The notes under the pieces were generated by a model. It was not told the origin of the DNA. It searched no databases and worked only from the letters and a program-made list of their open reading frames with translations. The position numbers and the translations under genes were made by a program. This document shows, in pieces, positions 1 to 5,805 of a DNA stretch of 6,099 bases (its first letter is position 1; each line of letters starts with the position of its first letter). Source of the stretch: Oscillospiraceae bacterium (lineage in GTDB: Bacteria > Bacillota > Clostridia > Oscillospirales > Oscillospiraceae); contig JAGCMI010000103.1 in NCBI GenBank assembly GCA_017646545.1, forward strand, positions 1 to 6,099, given 5' to 3'.

Positions 1-1169
1 CAGACGATGATCTTGGGCAGCATAGCGTAGATGCCGGAGATGGCAACGCTCTGCTTCTGACCGCCGGAGAGCTCCATGGGCTTGCGGTTCAGCAGGTGCC
101 CCAAGTTCAGTTCCTGAACGCTGCGATCCACGCGCTTCATGCACTCTTCGTAGTTGTAACCCAGGTTGGTAGCGCCGAAGGCGATATCTTCTTCCACGGT
201 CATGCCGAACAGCTGGGTGTTGGGATCCTGGAACACCAGACCCACGGTCTGTGCCATCTTGGCCACGGTGGTCTTGGTGGGATCCATGCCGTCAACGGTG
301 ACCTGACCGGTCAAATCGCCCTTGACGAAGTTGGGGATGATGCCGTTCATCATCTCGCACAGGGTGGTCTTGCCAGCGCCGGTGGGGCCGGTGATAACCA
401 CAAAGTCGCCTTCCTTGATGTCCAGGTTGATGTTCTTCAGGACACGGCGGTTGGAGTTGGCGTACTTGAAGTTGACATTTTCATACTTAATGATGCTGGG
501 ACGGGGATCGTTGTCCACATAGGGAGCAGCGACTTCCTCGTTTTCGTCATCGTCAGCCTCGTGACCTTCCACCTTTCTGCGGTTCTGGGCAGCGGAGATG
601 GCGGTGTGGGCGATGACTGCCAGCAGACAGTTAACAAAGGAGCCCAGAATCTGGGGGACCAGGGTGGTGATCATCATCTGCCAGCCCAGCATGACCAGCC
701 AGGGCAGGATGCACAGGGTGTTCACGAAGGTACCAACGATCAGACCCACGATCTTGCCGCACTTCTTGGAAGCGATGCCGAAGCACACAGCGGCCAGAGC
801 CATGTTGATCATGTAGTAAGGCACCAGTGCTGCCCAGCCGGAGAAGCCGGACATCAGATTGGCGAAGAAGGTGCCGAATGCGGCAACCACAGCGCCCACC
901 TGCCAGCCGAACATCAGCGTACCGAAGTAGCCGGCCAGGGAGTCCAGACGAATGGAGGTGGCGGGGCCGGGGATGGTAATCATACCGCCGGCGGCGGCAA
1001 CAGCAGCCAAGACGGCGATCTTAGCCACGATCCGGGTGGTCCAGCCTTCTTCCTTCACGAGGGAGGGAAGACGCTTGTTCCACCAGGCGCCCAGGAGGAA
1101 GGTTACCACCAGCATCACAGCGCCGATGGCATAAGTTGCTAAAAGTCCTGCAGTACCTGTTCCTAACAT
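1..1169 (-). CDS. ECF transporter S component fused to EcfA-type ATPase (3' end beyond window)
   Basis: The first 389 codons of a membrane uptake protein are visible. Residues 1-195 are hydrophobic, with about six predicted membrane segments (near 8-28, 47-68, 81-104, 113-133, 139-160 and 168-192), as in ECF substrate-binding S components. An acidic linker (about 199-224) leads into an ABC ATPase with Walker A GPTGAGKTT (261-269), Q-loop FQDPNTQ (313-319) and signature LSGGQ (367-371). The window ends just before Walker B. ECF systems import vitamins, metals or other micronutrients, and S and A are usually separate proteins joined by a T subunit. No T component is visible, and a second ATPase domain could follow past the edge. 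The start is set by AAGGAGAG seven bases upstream of ATG. The gene lies 55 nt behind a GntR regulator with no terminator between them, so it is probably co-transcribed and controlled by it. Codon use is strongly C/G-ending, suggesting high expression. The substrate cannot be read from the sequence. Confidence 0.9.
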   Translation of the reverse strand, partial: MLGTGTAGLLATYAIGAVMLVVTFLLGAWWNKRLPSLVKEEGWTTRIVAKIAVLAAVAAAGGMITIPGPATSIRLDSLAGYFGTLMFGWQVGAVVAAFGTFFANLMSGFSGWAALVPYYMINMALAAVCFGIASKKCGKIVGLIVGTFVNTLCILPWLVMLGWQMMITTLVPQILGSFVNCLLAVIAHTAISAAQNRRKVEGHEADDDENEEVAAPYVDNDPRPSIIKYENVNFKYANSNRRVLKNINLDIKEGDFVVITGPTGAGKTTLCEMMNGIIPNFVKGDLTGQVTVDGMDPTKTTVAKMAQTVGLVFQDPNTQLFGMTVEEDIAFGATNLGYNYEECMKRVDRSVQELNLGHLLNRKPMELSGGQKQSVAISGIYAMLPKIIV

Positions 1170-1217
1170 AAACAGTCTCTCCTTGATAAAATGTTTTTTC
1201 TGGGTTTATTTTATGGC

Positions 1218-1241
1218 TTGACCGTTAGTTACTCCGGTCAA
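1218..1241 (-). repeat. Inverted repeat TTGACCG/CGGTCAA across the gntR stop codon
   Basis: Perfect 7-bp arms (1218-1224 and 1235-1241) flank a 10-nt loop that contains the TAA stop of the regulator gene. No T-run follows on the minus strand, so it is not a normal terminator. It could be a weak mRNA hairpin or a protein site upstream of the transporter gene, or chance. Confidence 0.4.
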
Positions 1242-1950
1242 AAACCAATGTGCACTTTTTTCCGTGGATAATGTGGGTGCTGTATTCAATGGGGCGCTGC
1301 TTGGCGTCATAGCCGATGCGGTTGGAACGCATACCTGCGGTCAGGTCGCCCAGCTGCAGCAGCTGACTTTCGTATTCGCCGATGATGATGGGTTCCAGAA
1401 TGTCCTTGGCGCGGACAACTTCCTGATTGTACTTGCCCTTCAGCAGATGGTAGATGGATTGGGAAAGATCTTCCTTCTCAATGCCGGGAACCAGCGCATA
1501 GGGGAAATTCATCACCTCCACCATACACGGTTCGTTGTTGACCAGCCGGAGGCGGGAGATGGTGACAACTTTGTCGCCTTCTTCCAGATCCAGCGCCCGG
1601 CGCAGGGAGGGATCGGCAGTGCGGATCTTGCAGCTTAAAAGCTGTGCAGAGGGGCGCATGTTCAGTCCCATCAGTTCCTGGCTGAAGCCCTGAACACCGT
1701 TCATGGAAGTAAGGCCATAGGTTTCGGACACAAAGGTACCCTTGCCTTTTCCGCGGGTCAGCAGACCCTCGTTTACCAGATCCAAAATGGCCCGGCGCAC
1801 GGTGATGCGGCTTACGCCATAGATGGTGCAAAGCTCCGCCTCCGTGGGGATCATGCTGTTGGGAGGGTAGGCGTTGCCGGTGATCATGCTCCGTATATTT
1901 TCACGGATCTGATAGTATAACGGCTCAATGGTATTTCGAGATAATTCCAT
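1225..1950 (-). CDS. GntR family transcriptional regulator, HutC/UTRA type
   Basis: A cytoplasmic DNA-binding regulator of 241 aa, normal for the HutC subfamily. Residues about 6-75 form the GntR winged helix-turn-helix, with the typical PLYYQIRENI start, PTEAELCTIYGVSRITVRRA recognition helices and the wing GKGKGTFV. Residues about 90-238 match the UTRA effector domain (SRLRLVNNEPCMVEV; late block RPIEYSTHI), which binds a small-molecule effector. The second of two in-frame ATGs is chosen because AGGTGG abuts the first ATG (1956) but stands six bases before the second. The gene heads an apparent operon with the downstream ECF transporter. A 22-bp palindrome in its promoter is the probable autoregulatory operator. 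The inducer is unknown; by analogy with transporter-linked GntR proteins it may be the imported substrate or a metabolite of it. Confidence 0.93.
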   Translation of the reverse strand: MELSRNTIEPLYYQIRENIRSMITGNAYPPNSMIPTEAELCTIYGVSRITVRRAILDLVNEGLLTRGKGKGTFVSETYGLTSMNGVQGFSQELMGLNMRPSAQLLSCKIRTADPSLRRALDLEEGDKVVTISRLRLVNNEPCMVEVMNFPYALVPGIEKEDLSQSIYHLLKGKYNQEVVRAKDILEPIIIGEYESQLLQLGDLTAGMRSNRIGYDAKQRPIEYSTHIIHGKKCTLVFDRSN

Positions 1951-1956
1951 AGGCAT

Positions 1957-1962
1957 CCACCT
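1957..1962 (-). promoter_or_regulatory. Ribosome binding site that decides the gntR start
   Basis: AGGTGG on the minus strand directly touches the ATG at 1956, which is too close for initiation, but is six bases from the ATG at 1950. This favours the shorter, 241-aa protein. Confidence 0.7.
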
Positions 1963-1976
1963 GTTTGCTTCGTAAA

Positions 1977-1998
1977 TGTATTATAATGTTATATTACA
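1977..1998 (-). promoter_or_regulatory. 22-bp palindrome, candidate GntR operator
   Basis: On the minus strand, TGTAATATAA and TTATAATACA are separated by CA. The arms are inverted copies of each other with one mismatched position out of ten. The palindrome covers a TATAAT hexamer (1980-1985) and ends about where transcription would start from the stronger upstream promoter. It sits 27 bp before the gntR start codon. AT-rich palindromes with TGTA/TACA ends in this position are typical of GntR autoregulatory sites. Assignment to this regulator is inferred from position. Confidence 0.6.
1980..1985 (-). promoter_or_regulatory. Possible proximal -10 (TATAAT) of gntR
   Basis: A perfect TATAAT lies inside the palindrome, about 30 bp before the start codon, but no recognisable -35 hexamer is found 16-18 bp upstream. 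It may be a second promoter or simply part of the operator. Confidence 0.35.
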
Positions 1999-2004
1999 GG
2001 ATAA

Positions 2005-2033
2005 AATATATCATGCAGGGGTTCACAATGCAA
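2005..2033 (-). promoter_or_regulatory. Candidate gntR-ECF operon promoter with extended -10
   Basis: The -10 is TATATT (2005-2010), preceded by TGA, which gives an extended -10. A weak -35, TTGCAT (2028-2033), lies 17 bp upstream. Transcription would begin near 1998, at the edge of the palindrome, so a bound repressor would block it. Confidence 0.5.
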
Positions 2034-2069
2034 TAGCCTTGGTGCATATTCTACAAAGATGGCAAATTG

Positions 2070-2096
2070 GGGCGGGGAAAACCCCGGTTTTCGCCC
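2070..2096. other. GC-rich imperfect hairpin in the tetM-like/gntR intergenic region
   Basis: On the plus strand GGGCG (2070-2074) pairs with CGCCC (2092-2096), and AAAACC (2078-2083) pairs with GGTTTT (2086-2091), with a GGG bulge. A smaller alternative is GGGG-AAAA-CCCC. No T-run follows on either strand. The rest of 2034-2160 shows no gene and no motif I recognise. Confidence 0.4.
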
Positions 2097-2155
2097 TCTG
2101 TTTCCCCTGTTTTTGGTAAAAATTGACAATTGCTCTAAAAGCCATACGGAAAGAG

Positions 2156-2208
2156 GTTGAAAAAGGAAAAAGCAGCGGCCATCCCCGGGGGGATGAGCGC
2201 TGCTTTTT
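2156..2208 (-). terminator. Strong intrinsic terminator of the GTPase-nuclease gene
   Basis: An 11-bp perfect stem, AAAAAGCAGCG with CGCTGCTTTTT (2198-2208 with 2167-2177), continues after a 2-nt mismatch into CATCCCC/GGGGATG. On the minus strand the stem ends in TTTTT, then CC and another TTTTT. It starts one base after the stop codon at 2210-2212. The A/T symmetry would allow it to work in both directions, but no plus-strand gene ends here. Confidence 0.9.
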
Positions 2209-2209
2209 G

Positions 2210-4717
2210 TTATGTTTGATAGTGCTGCTGCATTTCTTTGGAGGCAGCGTCCACCTCTTCTTTCAGCTCCCGGGCGGATACCCGCAGCACACCGCTGCGG
2301 ATGGAACTTAGCTGCACCAGGGCATCGGAAGTGGCGACCCGCACATTATAATTGGGGCCGATTTGGGAAACCAGAGATTCGATGTAGGCATCGCCGGTCT
2401 GATTTTCCTTGGTGAATACCACCTGAATACTGACATATTTCTCTTTTTCGCCGGGGTTGCCCTTTACCTTGTAGCCGTCAAAGACCACCACCAGCCGGCA
2501 TTTTTTATAGGAGGCATAGCTCGAGAGCTTATCGCACAGATGCCGACGGGCAGCTTCCAGATCGTTTGCGGCAGTATCTGCCAATTCCGGCCAGGCGAAG
2601 ATCATATTATAGCCGTCCACGATGAGATATTGCTGCTTGGGCGGGCGGATGGTGATCAGTTCCGAAGCGGGGCGGTTTGCCGGAGCATGGTATTGGGGGC
2701 GCTTGATGGGGCCAAACTCCCGTTCCATGATTTTTTCCAGTTCCAGATCTTCTGCATAGAGATTGCGGGTAAGGATCTGGGGGGCTTTTTCTTCCTTGAG
2801 GCCGCTTTCCAGGTGCATATAATTCTTCACCTCATGCCACTTCACCGTAAAACCGGCGCCGTGGGCGCAGAAAACGGAATCGGGGGTGTTTTCCAGATCC
2901 GCCTCCGGATCGTAGGCGGCTTTTTCCACCACCGCATCGGTGTTGTGGCAGGGTAAATACCCGTGCAGACTGATCTGCAGCTGGCCTCTGCCCTGGGTAT
3001 AGGAGGCCAAGGTCTGGCTGTAATCTCCCAGTTCCGATGCCGGTACCAGACCGGTGAGCACGGAGTTTTCCCCCAGATTTTCCGGGGCATCCAACTCGCC
3101 GCCCATGGCGCGGATATCGGTGATGGCACGGCCGATGCTGGGGGTGGGGGCGGTGATCTGGAAGGCATACCACGGCTCCAACAGCACCGATTTTGCCTGC
3201 ATCAAGCCTTGGGGAATGGCACGGTAAGTGGCTTGGCGGAAATCACCGCCCTCCGTGTGCTTCAAGTGGGCTTTGCCCACCAGAAGGGTCAGTTTCATGT
3301 CCGTGATGGGCGCACCCGTCAGCACACCTCTGTGGGTCTTTTCCGACATGTGCCCCAAAATCAGCCGCTGCCAGTTGATGTCCAGCACATCGGTGGAGCA
3401 GGTGGTGTCAAACTGCAAGCCGCTGCCCCGGGGCAGGGATTCCAGCAGGATGTGGGCTTCTGCATAATGCCGCAAAGGCTCGAAATGACCCACACCTTCT
3501 ACCTTATTTTCGATGGTTTCCAGATAGTAGATCTTGGGATCCAGCAGGGAAATTTCCACATTGAACCGCTGCTGCACCAGACTTTTGAATACTTCCAGCT
3601 GAACTCTGCCCATGATCTGCACGGAGATTTGCTTGGTGCTGTTGTCCCACAGCAGCCGCAGCAGGGGATCTTCTTCTTCCAGCATCCGCAGCTTGGGCAG
3701 CAGCAGGGAAGGATCCATGGGGGCGTGGATGCGGTAGGTCATAACCGGCTGCAAGGTGGGTTTTGGGGAAGAGGTTTCCTGCCCCAAACCTTGACCGGCG
3801 TAGGTTTCGGAGAGTCCCGTCACCGCGCAGAGCATACCGGCGGTGGCTTCTTCTACTGTGGTAAATTTTTCACCGGAATACAGCCGAATGGCTTGGATTT
3901 TTTCTTCGCCGATGGCGCTGCGTACTTTTAATGTGCCGCCGGTGATCCGCAGCCATGTCAGGCGATTGCCTTGGGGATCCCGGGAAATTTTGTATACTTT
4001 TGCAGCAAAATCCGCCCCGGAAGGGGGTTGGGGTGCATATTGATCCAGAATTTGCAAAAATTCTTCAATGGCGGTCAGCTTCAGCGCAGAGCCAAAACAG
4101 CAGGGGAAAATCCGGCGCTGGGCGATGAGGGATCGGAGATTGCCGTCGGTGACGATGCCGGATGCCAGATAATTTTCCAGCAGCGCCTCGTCGCACATGG
4201 CGGCCGCTTCGTGAATTTCCGCTGTGGGCGCGCCGAAATCAATGCAGCCCGGATCCAAGCGGCTCTGCAGGGAGGAAAGCAGTTTCTGCTTGTCCGTGTC
4301 CGGCAGGTCCATTTTGTTGATGAAAAGGAAGGTGGGCACATGGTATTGCTGCAGCAGCTTCCAAAGTGTGGCGGTGTGGGCCTGCACACCGTCGGTGCCG
4401 CTGATGACCAAAATGGCGCAGTCCAAAATGGGCAGCGTCCGCTCGGTTTCTGCGGAAAAATCCACATGTCCGGGGGTGTCCACCAAGGTCAGCACTCGGT
4501 TTTTTGTTTCCAGCATGGCCTGCTTGGAGAAGATGGTAATGCCCCGCTGACGCTCGATGCTATGGGTGTCAAGATAGGCATTACCGTGATCCACACGGCC
4601 CAGTGTACGTCTTGTACCGCTGACATACAGCAGCGCTTCGGAAAGGGTGGTCTTGCCGGCATCCACATGGGCCAGCAGTGCCACGCAGCAAGGCGTCTTT
4701 TTTTCTTGTTCAGGCAT
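2210..4717 (-). CDS. TetM/EF-G-like ribosomal GTPase fused to a YacP/Rae1-type NYN nuclease domain
   Basis: An 835-aa protein. The N-terminal part is a translation-factor GTPase: P-loop AHVDAGKT (16-23), switch I RGITI (58-62), DTPGH (80-84), NKMD (134-137) and GSA (209-211). Domains II-V resemble TetM/TetO proteins (roughly 235-600; for example LLEPWYAF, ITAPTPSIGRA), followed by a TetM-like tail with FCAHGAGFTVKW (616-627). From about 695 to 835 it matches YacP/Rae1 NYN nucleases: YLIVDGYNMI, VVVFDGYKVKG, FTKENQTGD and RVATSDAL. The likely metal-binding acids D701, D747, D776 and D798 are present. TetM-family proteins are about 640 aa, so the nuclease is an extra C-terminal module. The start is the ATG after GAGAGGGG, not the in-frame TTG at 4789, which lies upstream of the promoter -10. 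The gene has its own promoter and terminator. A role in acting on stalled or drug-bound ribosomes is inferred. Tetracycline resistance should not be assumed, because the domain IV tip reads HLKHTEGGDFR (484-494) instead of the TetM SPVS loop. Confidence 0.93.
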   Translation of the reverse strand: MPEQEKKTPCCVALLAHVDAGKTTLSEALLYVSGTRRTLGRVDHGNAYLDTHSIERQRGITIFSKQAMLETKNRVLTLVDTPGHVDFSAETERTLPILDCAILVISGTDGVQAHTATLWKLLQQYHVPTFLFINKMDLPDTDKQKLLSSLQSRLDPGCIDFGAPTAEIHEAAAMCDEALLENYLASGIVTDGNLRSLIAQRRIFPCCFGSALKLTAIEEFLQILDQYAPQPPSGADFAAKVYKISRDPQGNRLTWLRITGGTLKVRSAIGEEKIQAIRLYSGEKFTTVEEATAGMLCAVTGLSETYAGQGLGQETSSPKPTLQPVMTYRIHAPMDPSLLLPKLRMLEEEDPLLRLLWDNSTKQISVQIMGRVQLEVFKSLVQQRFNVEISLLDPKIYYLETIENKVEGVGHFEPLRHYAEAHILLESLPRGSGLQFDTTCSTDVLDINWQRLILGHMSEKTHRGVLTGAPITDMKLTLLVGKAHLKHTEGGDFRQATYRAIPQGLMQAKSVLLEPWYAFQITAPTPSIGRAITDIRAMGGELDAPENLGENSVLTGLVPASELGDYSQTLASYTQGRGQLQISLHGYLPCHNTDAVVEKAAYDPEADLENTPDSVFCAHGAGFTVKWHEVKNYMHLESGLKEEKAPQILTRNLYAEDLELEKIMEREFGPIKRPQYHAPANRPASELITIRPPKQQYLIVDGYNMIFAWPELADTAANDLEAARRHLCDKLSSYASYKKCRLVVVFDGYKVKGNPGEKEKYVSIQVVFTKENQTGDAYIESLVSQIGPNYNVRVATSDALVQLSSIRSGVLRVSARELKEEVDAASKEMQQHYQT

Positions 4718-4724
4718 AAAAACG

Positions 4725-4766
4725 CCCCTCTCATGGTTAATTTCGAGTATTATACCATGTGAGGGG
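4725..4766 (-). repeat. Inverted repeat bracketing the -10 and including the ribosome site of the GTPase-nuclease gene
   Basis: On the minus strand CCCCTCACATGGT (4766-4754) and ACCATGAGAGGGG (4737-4725) pair at 12 of 13 positions around a 16-nt loop. The upstream arm is in the promoter spacer. The downstream arm is in the 5' leader and contains the GAGAGGGG ribosome site. Confidence 0.6.
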
Positions 4767-4777
4767 GCTTTCGTCGA
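4749..4777 (-). promoter_or_regulatory. Promoter of the GTPase-nuclease gene
   Basis: The -10 is a perfect TATAAT (4749-4754) preceded by TGG, an extended -10. A partial -35, TCGACG (4772-4777), lies at 17-bp spacing. Predicted transcription starts near 4742, giving a leader of about 25 nt. Confidence 0.75.
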
Positions 4778-4806
4778 TAGAAAAACCAATATTTTTTACC
4801 AAAAGT

Positions 4807-4823
4807 CAGATGCTGTTTATCTG
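4807..4823 (-). other. Weak hairpin at the end of the ThiF-like gene
   Basis: CAGAT (4823-4819) pairs with ATCTG (4811-4807) around a 7-nt loop that includes the stop codon, followed by ACTTTTGG. The stem is only 5 bp, so termination would be poor and read-through into the next gene is likely. Confidence 0.25.
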
Positions 4824-5494
4824 TTGTTGAAAGGAATGATTTCAAATTCCTGATTTAGCAAATCAAAATAATATATTGTTCCTGTGTTGACAGGACGCCC
4901 CACCAACAACTTCACGCATAGGGATGTTTGCAGAGCGGCACACAGAGCCGGGGTGAAACTAAGGACACTTTTGTCGCCAAGAACGGTTTCTTCAGGATAC
5001 AAAAGTTCCATCAGATGATCACCGGGCATGGAAATGGCTGCCTGGGCAACCCAACCGCTGATCGCACCGTAGATATAAGGGATATTCGATGAGGCACAGG
5101 CGGCAGCCAGCAGTTTCCGGCTTTCCGGGTTGTCCAATCCATCCAGTACCGCATCGCAATCTGCCAACAATGCTTGCACATTGTCCTTTGTCATAAATGC
5201 TTCCACGCATTGTGCTTCAATATCCGGATTTACCAAATGGATGTGTTCTGCTGCGGTTTTGGCCTTGCTGATGCCCAGCAGGGACACCTTGGAAAGAAGT
5301 TGCCGGTTCAGATTGGAAGGTTCAAACACATCCCCATCCACAGCGCGGATGGCTCCGATACCGATGCGGGTCAGTTGGTCAATCAAGTGACCGCCCAGAC
5401 CACCACAACCGACCACGAGAACCCTTTTTTGCCGGAGGACACCCCACTCTTCCTCTGTTAAGGCAGGAATATTACGCGCATAACGGGCATCCAT
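4817..5494 (-). CDS. ThiF/MoeB/HesA family E1-like adenylyltransferase
   Basis: A 225-aa cytoplasmic enzyme predicted to adenylate the C-terminal glycine of a ubiquitin-like sulfur carrier. Visible features: N-terminal RYARN, nucleotide-binding VLVVGCGGLGGH (25-36), acidic VDGD (52-55), NLNRQ (61-65), the ATP-contacting lysines in SKAK (76-79), DGLDN (118-122) and a C-terminal LCVKLLVGRPV block. It is a little shorter than MoeB or ThiF (about 240-250 aa) and has no CxxC pair, so the structural zinc site of those enzymes is missing. The partner is almost certainly the carrier encoded 3 nt upstream, with which it is translationally coupled. Together with the adjacent AOR this suggests sulfur transfer to the tungsto- or molybdopterin dithiolene. 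A HesA-like role in another sulfur transfer remains possible. Confidence 0.92.
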   Translation of the reverse strand: MDARYARNIPALTEEEWGVLRQKRVLVVGCGGLGGHLIDQLTRIGIGAIRAVDGDVFEPSNLNRQLLSKVSLLGISKAKTAAEHIHLVNPDIEAQCVEAFMTKDNVQALLADCDAVLDGLDNPESRKLLAAACASSNIPYIYGAISGWVAQAAISMPGDHLMELLYPEETVLGDKSVLSFTPALCAALQTSLCVKLLVGRPVNTGTIYYFDLLNQEFEIIPFNNR

Positions 5495-5497
5495 GGG

Positions 5498-5719
5498 TTA
5501 ACCGCCTCCCACTGCGGGGAACAGAGAAACGATATCTTCGTCCTTAACCGCGGTTTCCGGCTTCTGGTGGAAACCATTGATCAGCAGAATGTTTACTTCC
5601 TCACGCTGAATGTTCAGCACATCCATAATATCCTGCACATTTTTGACGGAGTCGGGCTCCATATGGTATATTTTCTGCCTGCCCTGGCGCAGACCGGCAA
5701 AAAGGCGAACTTCAATCAT
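5498..5719 (-). CDS. MoaD/ThiS-like sulfur carrier protein
   Basis: A 73-aa beta-grasp protein, slightly shorter than typical MoaD (about 80 aa). It has MIEVRLFAGLRQ at the N-terminus, the mid-region VNILLINGF, and the classic end DIVSLFPAVGGG, where the terminal glycine pair is the site that is adenylated and then thiocarboxylated. The next gene encodes the matching E1-like enzyme and the preceding gene is an AOR, so the most likely job is sulfur donation during pterin cofactor synthesis. No MoaE (large molybdopterin synthase subunit) is in view. A strong AAAGGAG lies seven to eight bases before ATG. The gene is probably transcribed from the promoter at 5773-5802 through a leader hairpin. 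Confidence 0.92.
   Translation of the reverse strand: MIEVRLFAGLRQGRQKIYHMEPDSVKNVQDIMDVLNIQREEVNILLINGFHQKPETAVKDEDIVSLFPAVGGG
5505..5510 (-). promoter_or_regulatory. Ribosome site of the ThiF-like gene inside the carrier's glycine codons
   Basis: GGGAGG on the minus strand is made by the end of the last Val codon and the first two of the three terminal Gly codons of the carrier gene. It lies 10 nt before the ATG at 5494. Ribosomes finishing the carrier would be placed directly on this site, giving coupled production. Confidence 0.75.
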
Positions 5720-5742
5720 AGGGATTCTCCTTTTTTGAAAGT

Positions 5743-5770
5743 AAGAGGGAGGGGCGAACCCCTCCCTCTT
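5743..5770 (-). other. 12-bp perfect stem with UUCG loop between aor and the carrier gene
   Basis: AAGAGGGAGGGG (5770-5759) and CCCCTCCCTCTT (5754-5743) form a perfect stem around TTCG on the minus strand. The sequence after it is ACTTTC, so there is no good U-tract. It lies 35 nt behind the aor stop codon. It may end or trim the aor message, or form the 5' end of the carrier message, because the predicted start from the promoter at 5773-5802 falls in the first arm. Confidence 0.7.
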
Positions 5771-5772
5771 TA

Positions 5773-5802
5773 ATTATATGATTTTTGCAATGGATTCGTC
5801 AA
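5773..5802 (-). promoter_or_regulatory. Near-consensus sigma-A promoter for the carrier/ThiF-like pair
   Basis: TTGACG (-35, 5797-5802, five of six matches) and a perfect TATAAT (-10, 5773-5778) are 18 bp apart on the minus strand. The -35 begins four bases after the aor stop codon. The predicted start is near 5766. Confidence 0.75.
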
Positions 5803-5805
5803 GTA

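Noticed and set aside
96..1142. Long plus-strand open frame of 348 codons
   Set aside because: It is the antisense of the ECF fusion gene. Its translation is rich in Gly, His and Gln with no domain, while the minus strand gives clear ATPase motifs and a good ribosome site.
1170..1224. Separate promoter for the ECF gene
   Set aside because: TTGACC and TAAAAT are present but 22 bp apart, which is too far for a standard promoter. Co-transcription with gntR is simpler.
1951..1956. Earlier ATG for the GntR gene (two extra residues)
   Set aside because: The ribosome site AGGTGG touches this ATG, while the next ATG is at correct spacing.
2123..2128. Plus-strand TTGACA as a promoter -35
   Set aside because: No -10 hexamer at 15-19 bp, and no plus-strand gene follows.
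2963..3931. Plus-strand open frame of 322 codons
   Set aside because: It lies opposite the GTPase-nuclease gene, has low-complexity composition and no recognisable family or ribosome site.
3971..4762. Plus-strand open frame of 263 codons
   Set aside because: It is antisense of the GTPase domain and would end inside the promoter of the real gene. No family resemblance.
4718..4789. Upstream TTG start adding 24 residues to the GTPase-nuclease
   Set aside because: The extension lies across the promoter -10 and inverted repeat and has no family match. The ATG at 4717 is followed at once by the conserved GTPase start.
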